This document shows positions 11,561 through 24,290 of a DNA stretch of 64,000 nt, piece after piece. The DNA lies in the NCBI RefSeq assembly GCF_964199755.1, contig NC_133899.1, forward strand, positions 27,507,446-27,571,445. The letters run 5' to 3'. Source of the stretch: Larus michahellis (taxonomy: Eukaryota; Chordata; Aves; Charadriiformes; Laridae). A program made the translations under genes and the position numbers. Each line of letters opens with the position of its first letter. Position 1 is the stretch's first letter. The notes under the pieces are model-generated. The model saw only the letters and a list, made by a program, of their open reading frames with translations. It did not search any database and was not told the origin of the DNA.

Positions 11561-12070
11561 TCTGCCATCCCAGCAGCGTTCCCAGCGCTTGCTGAAGGTG
11601 TCCCAGCGAGCAGCAGCCCTTGACTGCCCAGGCTGGTGGCTGGAGGACCAGCAGTGCCACCGCTCTCAGAGCCGTCTCTGTCTCACACGGCAGCGCAATG
11701 TCCCTCTTCCCTCACTGGCAGGTCTGGACGCACACCTCTTTGGGAAGCAGCATCCAAACCAAGGAGCGGAGAAACCCAGGGCCGTTACTTTACGCACGGG
11801 CTCAGGAGCTGCTGTTCAGCAAACGCAGAAGGTGCGACTCATCCCGCCGTGCGGGAGGGCTCTGGCAGGGAGGGATGAGGCCCAAGCAGCTCTGCCCTTC
11901 AAGCCCTCTCACCGGCCAGCCTTCCTGGAGCACCGGAGCACACCAGCCTTCCTGGAGCGCTGGGGCGGTCGGTGGCCGCATGGCCCAGCGCCAGCAGCCC
12001 TTAGTGCTGGTGGATAATTCTGCAGGAGGCAGCGATCCCGTGGCGGTCCGGGAGAGCATCCTCCACAGGC
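11561..12070. other. GC-rich patch with overlapping ORFs
   Basis: GC-rich sequence in which all plus-strand frames and some minus-strand frames are open for 240-490 bases. None of the translations has a recognisable domain. A 16-base direct duplication CCAGCCTTCCTGGAGC occurs at 11916-11931 and 11943-11958. The openness follows from the scarcity of TA-containing stops at this composition. Confidence 0.45.
11916..11958. repeat. short tandem duplication, period 27
   Basis: The 16-base word CCAGCCTTCCTGGAGC appears twice, 27 bases apart, with a diverged spacer. It is probably a small slippage duplication. Confidence 0.75.
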
Positions 12071-14181
12071 TGATCCTGACACAAAGGGTACCATTTCAAT
12101 CCCAATGAAAATATTCTCACGGCATTAGTAGCAATCCTTGCATGCCACTTTCCACACTAAACATAGGTCAGTGAATCACGCTGCAAAGCCACAGAAAATG
12201 CTGTGTGCCGTGGATCCAAGCATTCCAGTCTCTTTGGGAGACCGCCAAACCTCGTTTGACGCTGCTTCCAAGATGTTCAGGTGGACCAGCTTTTGCCCGA
12301 GTATTGGAAGTGTCCCGGGAAAGCTGGGGCCGGTGAGATGGGCCATGCAGACCCACACGACTGTGTCCTGGGGCAGCCTGGGTGCCCCCACCGTCACACC
12401 CCCCCAGGGAGGTTCTAGAGGGAAGAGACTTTTCAGAAGTTAATTGGCTGCACACTGACGCTGTTTTTCAGTAACTGGCTCTCCCTGACCACAGCGGCGC
12501 AGGAGAGAGGGCCACTGCACTGACACGCTGCTCTGCATTAACTGCTTTTATTTTAAGTCTTCTTATGAGAAAACATTAAAACGAGTTTTCTTTTGTACCT
12601 TCTCCCTGCAGTGTGAATCTGGGATTTGTGAAATAGCTTTAATGTCATTACCGATGACTTCATAACATATCTCAAGGAAAGGGAAAGAAAAAGATTTCAG
12701 AATGACACAGGAACATCTATAGCGTTTTCTTAATTTGTCCAATCTTTGAGAGAGAAATAGGAAAAAGTGTAAAATCAGCAAGCAAGATTTTACCATGCAA
12801 CAAGCCTTCTCCAACTTACACAGGGAAGATGAATTTGAATGCTGAAGTTAAGCCTGGATTTACAGTACAAATGACAGCGGAGCCAGCAATCATCGTCTGG
12901 ATGAAGAGAACTGTTTTGTTCATCTAGCTCACGCGTGGTCAGCTGGGGACGGCTGTGCTAGCAGCCTATTTATGTGAAGGCAAAAATCCAAGTGAAGCTA
13001 AATCTGTGTAATTGATTTCATTATAAAACTAATTCCTAACTAGCACAGCTGTTGCAAGCGTCTGCCCGTGATAGCGTGTACCCAGCTAACAAGGGGTGCA
13101 GGTGTCATCTGGGACATGGGATGTCCTGCAGGACAGCCGTGCAGGTTTTGCAAAAACACCACCGTCCTGTAAATGTTAAGAGAGGCTCTATGAATTGTAG
13201 ACATGCTAAATCAGCTTTGTGGAATAGATTTGGGCAATAAAGTGTTGTAGCAGCGTGGACGATCTCTCTGCTATCACTACAGTCATTCTACCAAAACCTG
13301 AACTGCTGGATGTGGACCCCAGGGTCAAATTGTCCCCCTCACGCTGTTATTTTTCCAGTGATGGGAAATGCCTGTTCTGCCCCACAGCTCCATGTAATAG
13401 GGAAGAACTCTGACAGGCAGCACTCCGTTAGTCACCGGAGTGACTCTTGAGGCTGGTGGGGAGCTCGGGGGAGGCACCGGGGACCCTGTGATGCTGTTGT
13501 CCTCCCCGTTCCTCTGAAAGGAGGTAGGACTTTGGCACTACTCACCAGAGAATGTTCCTGACACCCTACAGACTTAACACCTTTTCAAATGTTTTTAATG
13601 TCCTTTTGGTTTAAATCTTTCATTAATACATGAGGCCAGTTTATTTGTTTGCTCCTTTAGTTTATTTTGGTTGGCTTTGCTTTTTGATTTTGAAAGCATT
13701 ATTGCTGGTAGTTCAGTATAATAGTCCCAGTCATAGCCGTAAGTGCTCTTAGTTACCAATGGTTTAGGATGAAAGTATTTTGACAGTGAAACTAGCCATG
13801 ATACAAGAGTTTCTGGTCCTACCTATTTTCTTGATAGAGTACTTTAATGACCTGTCTAAGTGCTCTTCCGAGTGCTGTCTTGGCACTGGTCAGTGTCTGA
13901 AAATACCGACTTGTCAGCCCCGGGAGCAGCGCAATCCAGTCTTTGATCATTCTCTTCCAGGCATTGTTTCCATTGCTGATCCAGAGCCTTATCGCCTTTC
14001 TTGTTCTTCCTCAAGTATCTTTAGCAAACACTAGACGGAATGCTCCAGTGCACAGCCAAAGGCAGCCAGTCTCACTCAAAGGCACTGACAGAGATCCAGA
14101 GTTTGCCCATGAACTCATTAATTTAGGAACTTGATTTCTGTTACCAGTACATCTATAATATCCAGGGCTCAGAAATATTCT
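12071..14181. other. unique noncoding sequence
   Basis: No gene, RNA or transposon recognised. Composition drifts from GC-rich (about 12200-12430) to AT-rich (about 12540-12830 and 13560-13780). Scattered 60-100-codon frames are unremarkable. Confidence 0.5.
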
Positions 14182-14212
14182 TGTGTGTGTATATATATAA
14201 ATATATATATTT
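14182..14212. repeat. (TG)n(TA)n short simple repeat
   Basis: A TGTGTGTG run passes into TATATATA and ATATATAT over about 30 bases, a typical compound dinucleotide repeat. Confidence 0.85.
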
Positions 14213-16489
14213 AAAAATTTCAGATAACTATCTAACAGCAATTAGTTACTTCAAGTTTTCATATACTCCAGGAGTGCCCGAGGTGTATTCAGAATATATC
14301 TGTGGCTAAGAATCATAAATAAAACTGGGACAGAGATCTAAGGTCACATACTGATGTCATGACAAAGGAAAAACGGTTTAGCAAGAAGAAAAACTGTGAC
14401 TGGGCTAGCATCAGCTTGCAGGTTTAATGTTTACCACCATTAACTGGAAAAAACACCCCTAATCAAACAGGGATACAAGGAGCCAGCCCATAATGAACTC
14501 TCTGTCTGATGCCTGGAAAAGAGCTTGGAAGAGCTGGAGGGAACATTCCCAGGTGCAAGAGCTCCAGAGGTTGGTGTTCCTTTCTTCCCTCTGTAGCCAC
14601 GTTATGGAAAGCTGTCTCACCAGCTTTGCAAAGCGAACGTATGAGGCATGTCGTGTTAAATAGTTTTGGGGTTGTTTTTATTTTTTCTTTTAGTTTGCTG
14701 TCTCGTTAGTATTTAGGATGACGTGTATTATAAAGCCAGCTTTCTTTAGCTGTTTTGAAAGAAGCAGGGAGATGATCTGAAGGGTAAAGTGTCTGCAGAT
14801 GCTTGTTTCCTGCTTATTGTTTCAGGCACGAATGACCAACTTATATTTGCCTTTTCTTATTCTGAAGCGTCTCAAATCCTGCAGCCAACGGGAAGAAACT
14901 CTTTGGACAAACAGTGTAAAAAAGGTTGTTACTGAAATCCGGAATTGAAGCGGATTGCACCGAGCCAGGGCCTGCCTGTGCCATGGCAGGGCCGGCAATG
15001 CCGGGAGCACGGCACCCTGGCCAACACCTCGTGTCACCTCTCATCACACAGCTGCCTGCTGGAGCATGCAGGGACAGGGCAGAGTCTGCATTCTTGAAGA
15101 TGTCCAAGCTGTGGCTAGTCAGAGCCCTGGGCACCGTCACTGCGTGCTGGTCTCGTTTCCAGAGGAGTCTGGACCAAAGAGCTCCAGATGTCCTTTCCTC
15201 CAGCGTTTCCATGTGACCATGCGATCACACAACATCAGGGCTCTCTGCTTCTACGGACATGAGTAAGCTGAGGAAGGTCCCCTGTCCTGGTCTCCCCATC
15301 GCCTCTTCACGAGGTGGCACCAGGAGAAGTGACTTCAAAGGCACATGCCTCTTCCAGATTTCCAGCCTTTTCCACTGAATCCATAGTTACTCAGGGGTGG
15401 ATAATGGGGGAAGGACGCACACAAACATGTAGGTCTCTGCCAGACCAGAAAACCAAACACCTCCACACGTCTTAAAAGTTTTAAAAGATTTTTAAAAGTT
15501 TTAATCTTTAAAAGACCAAGACACACTCCCCGGCACCCGCAGATCTCTTGAACCTTGGTCTCTCCTCTACAGTCTATATCCTACCATTTTTTTTTCTTTT
15601 TCTTTTAATTTGGTTTATAGAGAAGCCTCTTTTAGAGTAAATTAACTCTTATTTGTTCTCACCAAATAAGCAGTTCCTCCACAAAATCATCTGTTCTTAG
15701 TTTTTATTATTGTTTAGATCTATGACATGGAGCCACGCAAACACAATGAGCCCTGCCACATTGGAGTTTTACAAAGAAGCTGTACAGCACACACGAAACA
15801 AGAAAAATACTGTGTCTGAAGATCTTACAAACTAGGTGCAGAGGAGGAGATGACAAGCAACAACAAGCGGAGGAGGCAATTAGACAGTAAGAAGGAAACT
15901 CATCTGGAGTTCACATTTTAAAATCCAATTTGTCTGGCTCTGTCTCTTGTCCCCAAGTCCATGAAAATAAAAAATGACCAAGGCTGGACAGAGTTATCAG
16001 CACAAGGCCACCCATCCGAGTGCAACCTGACAGGAAGATAAAAAGCAGAGGAGAGAGATAAATCCCCACTGGAACTGGGCACATGTGGTTGGAAAGTCAC
16101 TTCCAATGTCCATCGGAAGTCACAGGCTGTGCCAGGACAGATCCACCAGACCATCCTCATGGACAGCAAACAATTTTACATGGCAGCAGAGCCTCACAGA
16201 GCCCTAGAAGATGTATTAATAAATAAATCATATAATAAGATGCATTAATGAATTAAGGGCAGCGACTGGTAAGAGAGAGTGAGGTGAGGCCAAGAGGCGG
16301 AAGGATGGGTCAGGCAAACCTTTCTGCTTGCCAGCTCCATCCGCAGCGTTCAATAGCTTGTTAGAAGTACGCACCACCAAACCAGAAATCTTCCCTTTTA
16401 ACAGGTGAGGTGCAGCCGCGCTCCGGGGGTGAGACGCTTGATCCCGAACAAGAGCTCGGAGATCTTCCCCGGTAATTTTCACTGGAGGG
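14213..16489. other. unique noncoding sequence
   Basis: No recognised gene. GC-rich overlapping frames at 14840-15270 on both strands are typical composition artefacts. A T-rich run lies around 15585-15612 and an A/T block around 15470-15510. Nothing here matches a known transposon. Confidence 0.5.
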
Positions 16490-17040
16490 TATCCTCCTTT
16501 GCTACCTCTCCTGTGGAAATTCGCGTAGTTAGTGTTGGGAAAACATGTGAAAATGTTATTAATCTTCTGTAAGAAATGCATTTTAAAATACCTATACGCT
16601 TACGCATTGCTTTGCCCGTTTCATTTCTAAAGCAATACACAAGAAGAATCATCTTGAATTTGTAAATGGCTTGTAAAAAAACTCCTCTCCGTATGTATGT
16701 CAGCGTTCATGTATCTCTGCTCTCCTTTGCGCTTTTATTTGAGGATTTATTGCTACCTCCCCATTAGACACTATTACTGTGTGTTTCTTGGAGCAGCTGC
16801 AAGCTAGCTGTCTAAGCAGCATCCAAGTGCAACGCGCTGGCTCCCCACCAGCAGATGGATCGAGGCACTTAAATGGCCATGAGATATCAAATGCATTTGA
16901 AAAATTAAACCTTTTATTTTGATTGCATTTTAGTAGCATGGAAATTAAAAGGACATTTGTGCAGCGTGCTAACTTCAGCACTGCACCCAGAGGCAGACTC
17001 TGAACACAATTTAAAAAAAGCGGAAGCACAAAAATAAGAA
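16490..17040. promoter_or_regulatory. conserved-element-like block with possible CTCF-type site
   Basis: AT-rich complex sequence without repeats, with several homeodomain-like words around 16550-16620 and 16880-16940. The word CCAGCAGATGG at 16848-16858 fits the core of the CTCF consensus (CCASYAGRKGGC) except for the final base, and also contains the E-box word CAGATG. Conservation and binding cannot be shown here. Confidence 0.35.
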
Positions 17041-18880
17041 AAGAGAGAGAAAGAAAGAGGGAAGGGAAGGCAAAGCGAGGCGGGAGTAAGCTGTGTAGAA
17101 GCAGGGCTCTGGAAGGGGATTTTACAAGTCATACCAGGTCTGTGGCCCCTCCAGGGGTTTTGAACAGGTAATAGAAAGTGATCTTCCCGTTTTTTTCCCG
17201 ATCCCCTTATAGATGCATCTCTCCAAATAAATTTTGACAAGAATTGCAAACTGGACATTAAACCAAATTGTAGGGCAAATGAATTAAAGGAAGTTTTCAG
17301 CGTTCCGAGATCCTTGTCTTTTCTTTTGAGACTATTTTGCTTTGCAGATAATAAATTGGAGAAACCTTGAATGTGCACCAGATGATACCGCTGGGACCCT
17401 CAGACACTCCTTCTCTAGCCCAGGAATCTGCTGTCAAACGCTACAAAAACGTGGTTCCAACCTAACCAGTTCACAAAGGCGCAGGACAGGAGGAAAGTGG
17501 GGGCGTGCCATGGGACAGGGCAGGGGATGTGAGTGGGAAGAAGGATGGAAGAGGATGAATTTGGCCAGAGGCTGAAGCACAGTCTGGCAGTCTAGGTATT
17601 TATTGCAAGTCATCTTTGTACCGAATTCAAATCACTTGTCACTGGAGGTACATATGGCTTCGGGATATTGCCAAAAAATCCTTATTTTCCAGCCCTTAAC
17701 GGAACCATGCAGTGATGTGAATGAGGAAGGAAAGAGGAATGAAAGTCTAGCACGGGTTTGGTTTTGCCTCTGCGCTGGGTTGTTTGTGTTAGAACCTAGA
17801 AGGGTTTTGAACAGGTGTGTACTAGTAGAAAAAGTACAGAGCGCGAGTAATGGGTTTTATATAGCTAGGAGAAGAGGAAAATAAAGCCACTTCTGTTTCA
17901 TACAGAGTGCTGCAACAACCGACTTCAAAAAAGCATTGATAGGCATCCTCCAAAATCTCAAAAGCCCTCAACAGACTGTCTGCAAATCCAGAGAAACACA
18001 TCCCAGAAAGGTACTTTTTCTTTTTTCCTGATTCTATCAAATGCACATTCTGACAGACACAAAACAATAAACAAAAATACAAAAGAAACCCTAAACCAAC
18101 CTGGAAAACTATAAGTCATCAAGATAAATGCTTTGTGTAGTGCAGTTTTCAAACATGATTAAGACTATAAAACCTAAGACCATTAAGGAATTTAAAATAT
18201 CTGCTTTTCAGCTTGATCCTGTGTACTGAAACAGGTCATAATTCCTCTGCTTTTCCGTGCTCCGAGATTTTGGCTGGACAGCAAGGGAAAGTTCCTAATT
18301 GTAAAGGCAGTAAAACACCCAAATAAGTTTCTGGATGTGTGTGACACTGCCACTACCAGGTGCCCACTACCGGGGACACAAGCGACACACTTTGGATGCC
18401 ACCTTCAGCCAAATGAACTTCACAATCTTCTTCCAAAACTTTGCCTTTGGTTCAGGTCAGACCTCCGCTTTTTACACGGGAATTGGATTTTTTTTTAAGA
18501 AAACCAGTATATGCACAGGAAATGTAGTTACAAGCTGATGAATCATTTGTGAATCTGTGCTGAATTCAGTGAATAAAAAGTAAGATCTTGGAGAGCATGA
18601 ACGCAGCGGATAAGGAGGGAAAGCAGAAAGGCAAGCAGCGCGATGTCTCTGTGATGATAAAAAGTCTCTGGTCTTTCCTTCAGCATTTTCCTTCGCAGGG
18701 CTGTGGTGCAGCCTTCCAAAGGGTTTTGATTACTAAGAAGGGTTTGCCCACATGTTTTCTTGAGTCGTGTGTCATGTTTTGATCTGAGTAATGTAGAGTC
18801 CGTGAACTGATGAATGCTAATTTATAAATTCTGAGGTTTGTAATTAGCAGAAAAAATAATTAACGTCTTACTGACAAAAA
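17041..18880. other. unique noncoding sequence with purine-rich start
   Basis: Begins with an AGA/GGGA purine-rich low-complexity run at about 17037-17070, then continues as mixed DNA. No gene recognised; overlapping frames at 17340-18150 look random. Confidence 0.5.
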
Positions 18881-18908
18881 TCTCTCTCTCTCTCTCTTTC
18901 TCTCTCTG
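18881..18908. repeat. (TC)n simple repeat
   Basis: About 28 bases of alternating TC with one TTTC interruption. Confidence 0.9.
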
Positions 18909-19384
18909 CCTAATTTTTTTCTTGCCTACAGAACCCCAAGTCTCAGTCTCGCTGACAAGCATTCTCCATGAAGCCAGACCCTGGGACCAGGCCCTGGAGA
19001 CCGTGAGCAGGGAAGGAGCTGCCACGATTTCCAGGACCCACGGGCTCCCCGCAGCTCCCACCCGCGCCCGTCCCACTGGCCTCGCACCCCCTCACATGGG
19101 ACACAAGTCGCTTCAGCAGGTGCTCGGGGGCAGGGGCCGTCCCTGCTGGTTCTCCATCGCTGCGCTGTGCTGTGAGGGCAGGCATCACGCCTCTCCTGCC
19201 ACCTCGCTCCCCACCAGCCGTTCCCGTGCTGCCACAGCCAGCAGCAGCTCTGCCCAACGCCCTGCTTAAATGACGCGCTGCGCGCAAATGCCCCTGGAAC
19301 ACCGGCGTGCCCGGGGCGGCAATCAGCATGGGGTGATTCACCTGCCGCGGATCACGGGGATCTGCTCCAGGAGATCACATTCAA
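18909..19384. other. GC-rich patch with overlapping ORFs
   Basis: Open frames of 115 codons on the plus strand and 132 codons on the minus strand overlap here. Both translations are rich in alanine, glycine, arginine and serine without recognisable motifs. I regard them as composition artefacts. Confidence 0.45.
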
Positions 19385-19660
19385 CGCACAAAAATTAAGA
19401 AAGGCACAAACAAGGATTTTCATAAGTGTAATTAAAATGATAACTAGATTTTATCAGACAAATATAACAATTAGATTGTAATCATTTCCCTAAGTGAACC
19501 ATATCGCATTACTAAGCAATTAAAAGACAATAAATCTTGCTGTTAAATCCAGACAGGTAACATCCCTTTACAGGGCGGTTTTTTCCTCTTTTTTTGCAAT
19601 TTTGTCCAGTAACGCTTTTCATTAAATAACACCCTTATGACCACAACAACTGGAAATAAC
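19385..19660. promoter_or_regulatory. conserved-element-like block with paired GATA-type words
   Basis: Very AT-rich, non-repetitive DNA with many TAAT/ATTA words. An inverted pair TGATAA (19438-19443) and TTATCA (19451-19456), seven bases apart, could bind GATA-type factors. The transition from a GC-rich patch to this block is abrupt, a common look of vertebrate conserved noncoding elements. Function is inferred. Confidence 0.4.
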
Positions 19661-22600
19661 ACGTCTTGCCCGGGCAAAGTACAACAGAGAGCGTAGAGAG
19701 CTCGCTCTTTACAGCTCCTCACCTCGTGGAAGCAGAAGGTCCCGTTGGGGACGGTCCCCAGCCCGTGCAGGCTCCTGCCCGCCCACAGGAGGGGAATGGC
19801 CGGGCCAGCACTGCTCTGGGAGAGATGCCGCAGTGACCAGCTCGTGGTGCTCTTTGGCCAGGTGCACCATTAACTACCAGCCCAAAGAATCCCTTGTCCC
19901 TATTTTATGTGTTTTAAAGTTATATGTTTTGATAACTGAGTTTACAGTAAGAAAATAAACTGTATAAATGGTAAGAAAAAAGAACCACTGAACCAATGCT
20001 TTGGTGCTGATCCCCTTCAGCAAAAAGAGTGATAAAATTTTGACGATCTTAAACCTCACGTGAGAAATGTAACTACTTTGATGAAGTTACTGTGATGCTG
20101 TGATACAGGTGTTTTCAAGGTCAGGTTTCAGTTTGGGGAAGCAACAAACCTTTTCTTTTTCAATATCAAGTGCGTTCTTAGAAAGCCTGGGACAGGGGTG
20201 GGCTTGAGGGAAGAAGATGGCTTTGCAAGGTTTGGGGAGTTTCTGTACAAGTATGAGGAGCACTCAGCAGAAAGCACAAAGGTGACATGAGCATCTCGTG
20301 AGTGACAAACGAAGGTGAGCTCAGCGTCCACCTGAAGTGGACCTGATGTTTTCACTGTGAACCAGATGTGGCCAGCACAGGGAACCCAGCCGGCCACGGC
20401 TTCGCATGGCAAAGATGAGTAACTTCTGCTCCGTCTGGCAGAGAAGGGGGAGAGAGACACTGAGTGGACTGCAGGCAGGTTAGAGGGCAGTGCAATAAGA
20501 AACGGGACAGGGACAACTGCCCAGACCCCGCACACCAACTTCCCTGCCCACGTGCACTGAGCAGCCTGCGGAGCTCTAAGTGGAGCAGAGTACGGACACA
20601 CTGGGGCAGAACAATATTGAGCATCCATTTGTGCAAGTACTTGACCAAGCACGGTGAATCTACAGGATTTTGGTGGCTGCCCTCAGAGCTGAACCATGCT
20701 GTGCTGCTGGGTCAGGTGTCACCTGCGTGAGAGCATGAAGAGCCTTGTTTATAGACAATCCATAAATAATGAGCGCATGACTGTACCTGTGAGTAACTGG
20801 AAAATGAGGCTATTTTTCCTGAATCCAACAATGGTTTGATGTACTTTAAGGCCTCAGAAATCCCTTTAAATGCCACTGGATCTAAGCAAGATTGTTCTTC
20901 AGGGCACATCAGGTGAGTAGCCCGAGCAGCACTCAGTAAGGAATTTCTCAGCAGTTTTGCCAGGATTGTGATTTAGCTCAGCCTTGGCATAAGGTAGCAC
21001 AAGCAAAAGTGCTTTTCTGAATAGCCGTAGGCAAAATACTTCAGAGTGAATCAGGGACAACGCTTCAATAGGGCACAAATTAACAGAAGCATCCTCCCTC
21101 CCACGTATCGGTTTTGACCTAGGTCTTTCCACAGGTCCAGTAGAAATGCACACCAAGGACCACCTACAGCCTCCTCCAAAATGGCTAAGTTTTCTCAAAA
21201 GCTATTTTTATTATAACCTTATAATATATTATTTTCTTATAACCTTATAATATATCCTTTATGAGAAGTTATATATTCTTTTTATGCCAATATGTGCCCA
21301 TGTCTCAGACTGGAGCCTTAGGTGCAGGATACCCGAGTAACTCTGAAACCCAGGAGATTTATTCCTGCAGTCTTACCAGTGAAACAGGAGAAGACCAGGA
21401 CCCACGTTGCCTAAATGGGAACAGACTCTAAAATGTTAAGTGAGTAATTGCAGCCCACCCAGGACCTACTTCTTTTTAGTCCCAGATTTTACAGCTAGAC
21501 CATCTTGACGTGCTTACAAAACTCATCATCTCCGGTTGTACAGAGCAGGGAAGACAAGCAGCTTTTCGCAGTGCCATATCAAATCTCGGCACATTTTAGC
21601 GGCGTTCCTGGACGTCATGTGCTCCCATCATGCAAGCACAAGTGTCTGTTCGCGTTAAGGTGCACACAGCCTGACGCAGCTCCCCGGTGGCACTTACAAG
21701 CAAGGACTGTTAGTTCCTTTCCTCTGGAAATAATCTCCTCGATACCATCTTCTCCATTATATAATCGGGAAGTGCTGGTAATTTTAGACACAGAAAGACC
21801 GAGAAGACTCGCTCTGTAGCTCCCGCTCAGCTCCAGCGTGCTGCGTCTGCTGTTGAGGTGTCCACGGGCACCTCTGTCCCTAGAGCTCAAGCCATGGCGG
21901 GGGGAAGCCCAGCGGAGCTGGCATTTGGAAACACCCCGCTGGGGAGTGGCAGAGGTGGCTGTTATGTATATTAAGAGAAGAGTAACTTAGTAAATGTCAA
22001 ACAGGTCTCAGTGTATTTGTACGGCATGCCAAGATGACAGTGGCCATCCATCCTGCGTGTCCACACCATCTTGTTGTTGACTCTGAGCCATGGGCATAAA
22101 CCACAGAAAAGCTGGAATACCTACTTCTGTAATTAATGTCCCTCACGAGGTCGTCTTTTATGGGGATATAAGTAATCTAAGTATTGCAGGTACTTCAGAA
22201 GACTTTTAGAACATAAAAAACCCCAAATGGTGCAGGTAAATGTTCTTTGTAAAGGTTAAGGATGTGAGGAATGACAGGTGGAAAAGGGAAAAGTCAGTAC
22301 TGACAGGAGAGCGAGCAACAAAATAATTCAAGGAGATGAGCAGTTGCACATGGGAAACATTGGTAGCGGAGGGGCTGCAACCAGAAGAAATGGCTGAGGC
22401 AGGCAACCAAGGACACCTGTGCACAGAGCAGCCAGGAATGCAGCTTGCCGGCAAGGGCAGTGCCCCGTTTCGGTGTCAGGCAGCGAGGATGCATACGCCT
22501 TCAGCCCATATAAATCTATTTTTGTCAGAAGATTAGTCTCTGCCCGCATTGTAACAGGCTTGAACGTTTTGGTTTTCTTTGGACGGGACCTGAGGACGAT

Positions 22601-22934
22601 GGTGGTTTGGCCTTGGACTTTTCTCGACCTAAAGAGGGAGCACCCATCATTTTCCACGTGGTTTCTCTTTTTTTCGGTGTCTCTCTCTAATGTTCCATCT
22701 TTCTTAGGTTATGGGGAAATGAATTACGTATCAGCTTTGGGATACCGCCCAGATTAAAAATGAATTCCCTATTTCGTCTTACTTTTAGCGACTCAAAAGA
22801 TTCATGTGTTTCAGCTGTACAAAAACGACACAAAGAGTGCATCGCCTGCTCTACTCTCGGTGCTCTGCAGTGTGTTACACAGCTATTTAATTTTGCAGTG
22901 AATTCATTAAAGATAACGGAGTAAAGCATGTGTC
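19661..22934. other. unique noncoding sequence
   Basis: No gene, RNA or mobile element recognised in more than 3 kb. Open frames at 20128-20652 (minus) and 22328-22757 (both strands) overlap others and lack motifs. The only structure seen is the tandem duplication at 21211-21255. Confidence 0.5.
21211..21255. repeat. tandem duplication of an AT-rich 19-mer, period 26
   Basis: The 19-base word TTATAACCTTATAATATAT occurs exactly at 21211-21229 and 21237-21255, separated by TATTTTC. The word itself is nearly self-complementary (TTATAA near both ends), so the region can fold back on itself. Confidence 0.9.
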
Positions 22935-23345
22935 AGTGAAAGAAGCAGACCTCCATATTCTTAATTTATGCACATCATGTATCTCGTAGGAAAACAACAA
23001 TACTGTGACAACAAATTTTGGAGGCATGTTTATGACAGCAACATAAATAAGGGACTGCCAGTGCCATTTACCTGCTCGGAGACAATACACGCATTACAAT
23101 GCCTCCCTCCTCGCTGCTATTCAAATGCAAAAGATGGCATTTGTAACCTGATCATTATTTTTAATTCCCCTCGCAGACGGCAGTTACAGAGCCCGTGTTC
23201 AGTTACATTTTGACGTCTCTGTAATAGTATTGTTTTAGCGTTCGTGGACTGCTCTCCCAAAGCAGCACAGTTTAAGTGTGAGGCGGTAGATATTTATGAA
23301 GTTTGAGACAGTATCTAGGGGCCCAAAGCAAACACAATTTACACT
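22935..23345. promoter_or_regulatory. long conserved-element-like block
   Basis: About 400 bases of repeat-free, moderately AT-rich sequence with homeodomain-type words (CTTAATTTATG near 22960, ATTTTTAATTCC near 23156) and a GATCATTA word near 23150. It is one of the better candidates for a deeply conserved enhancer by texture. There is no credible coding frame. This is inference. Confidence 0.35.
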
Positions 23346-24290
23346 TTTATGTGGAACTAGTTGGAAAAAGACAAAAAAACCCCACTAGTATTAAAATTTC
23401 TGTCATTCACTGAAAACAGCATTTTGATCTGAATGTCATAGTTATTTCTCCTGCCACAGAGAGATGGGCTTGAACCCAGACTCTTCATGTTTAGTATCTC
23501 AGTAGGTTATATATTTCATTTTTATTTCTGTCTGTGGAGAGGGGCAATAGTCCGTAGGAGGTAGACCACTGTCCAAATTCCTCAAAAAATTTTTTGCAAC
23601 GTTTGGGTGAGAGGATTGGTCTCTGTAAAATCTCCCTGGCTGTGTTCCCTCTCCATTAAGAGTCTGACGCGTAAAACGAAAGCTCAGTAAAAGCTCAAGA
23701 GGAACCAAGCAGTGGAAGACAAGTGGATCCTTGTTACCAAGAAGAGGTGAAGCAGGGTCGGAGCAGGTGGTTCGGAACCACCTAAGAAGCCCTTCAGAGC
23801 AAACCACGGCACCTCGGTACCCTTCTGGCCAGCAGGAACTCATGGGCACTTCAGACACAAGTTGAGGAGATCTCCTGAATCAGGGCCTTGGTGTCTGAGG
23901 TCGTCAGCGTGTCAGGACCGATCCTCTTGCCAGATGCCTTTCTGGCCATGGTCCCAGAGTTTTTGCTGCCTTTGCCCGCCCGCAGAATGAACCTCAGTCC
24001 TGCAACACCAGCCGTGCTGCCTACAGCTTCTCCTCCAGCACTGCTGCCAAGGAGCTCAAACAGCGGCCAGAAATCTCTATTAACCAAGTGAAACCATAAG
24101 AAAGGCGGCATTTCCTGGCATTGTGTGCGGTTGCTTGAATCTTACATTGCTTTAGTGAACCCAGACCTGCTCAGAAGAAAGGCCTGAGCAGCATCTGTAC
24201 ACTCGCGTGTGTCCCTGGTCACCTATGGAGGGGAAAGTAGCATCCCGGCTCGGAGCTGCGATTGCTGTGACAACCAGGATGGACGGTCTC
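23346..24290. other. unique sequence with two adjoining minus-strand ORFs
   Basis: Two minus-strand open frames lie end to end in different frames: 23851-24111 (86 codons) and 23499-23858 (119 codons), overlapping by eight bases. Neither matches a family I recognise. A word TTGAACCCAGACTC near 23471 resembles the 3' part of a MIR SINE. I cannot show a gene or pseudogene, but the 86-codon frame has a fairly protein-like composition. Confidence 0.3.
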
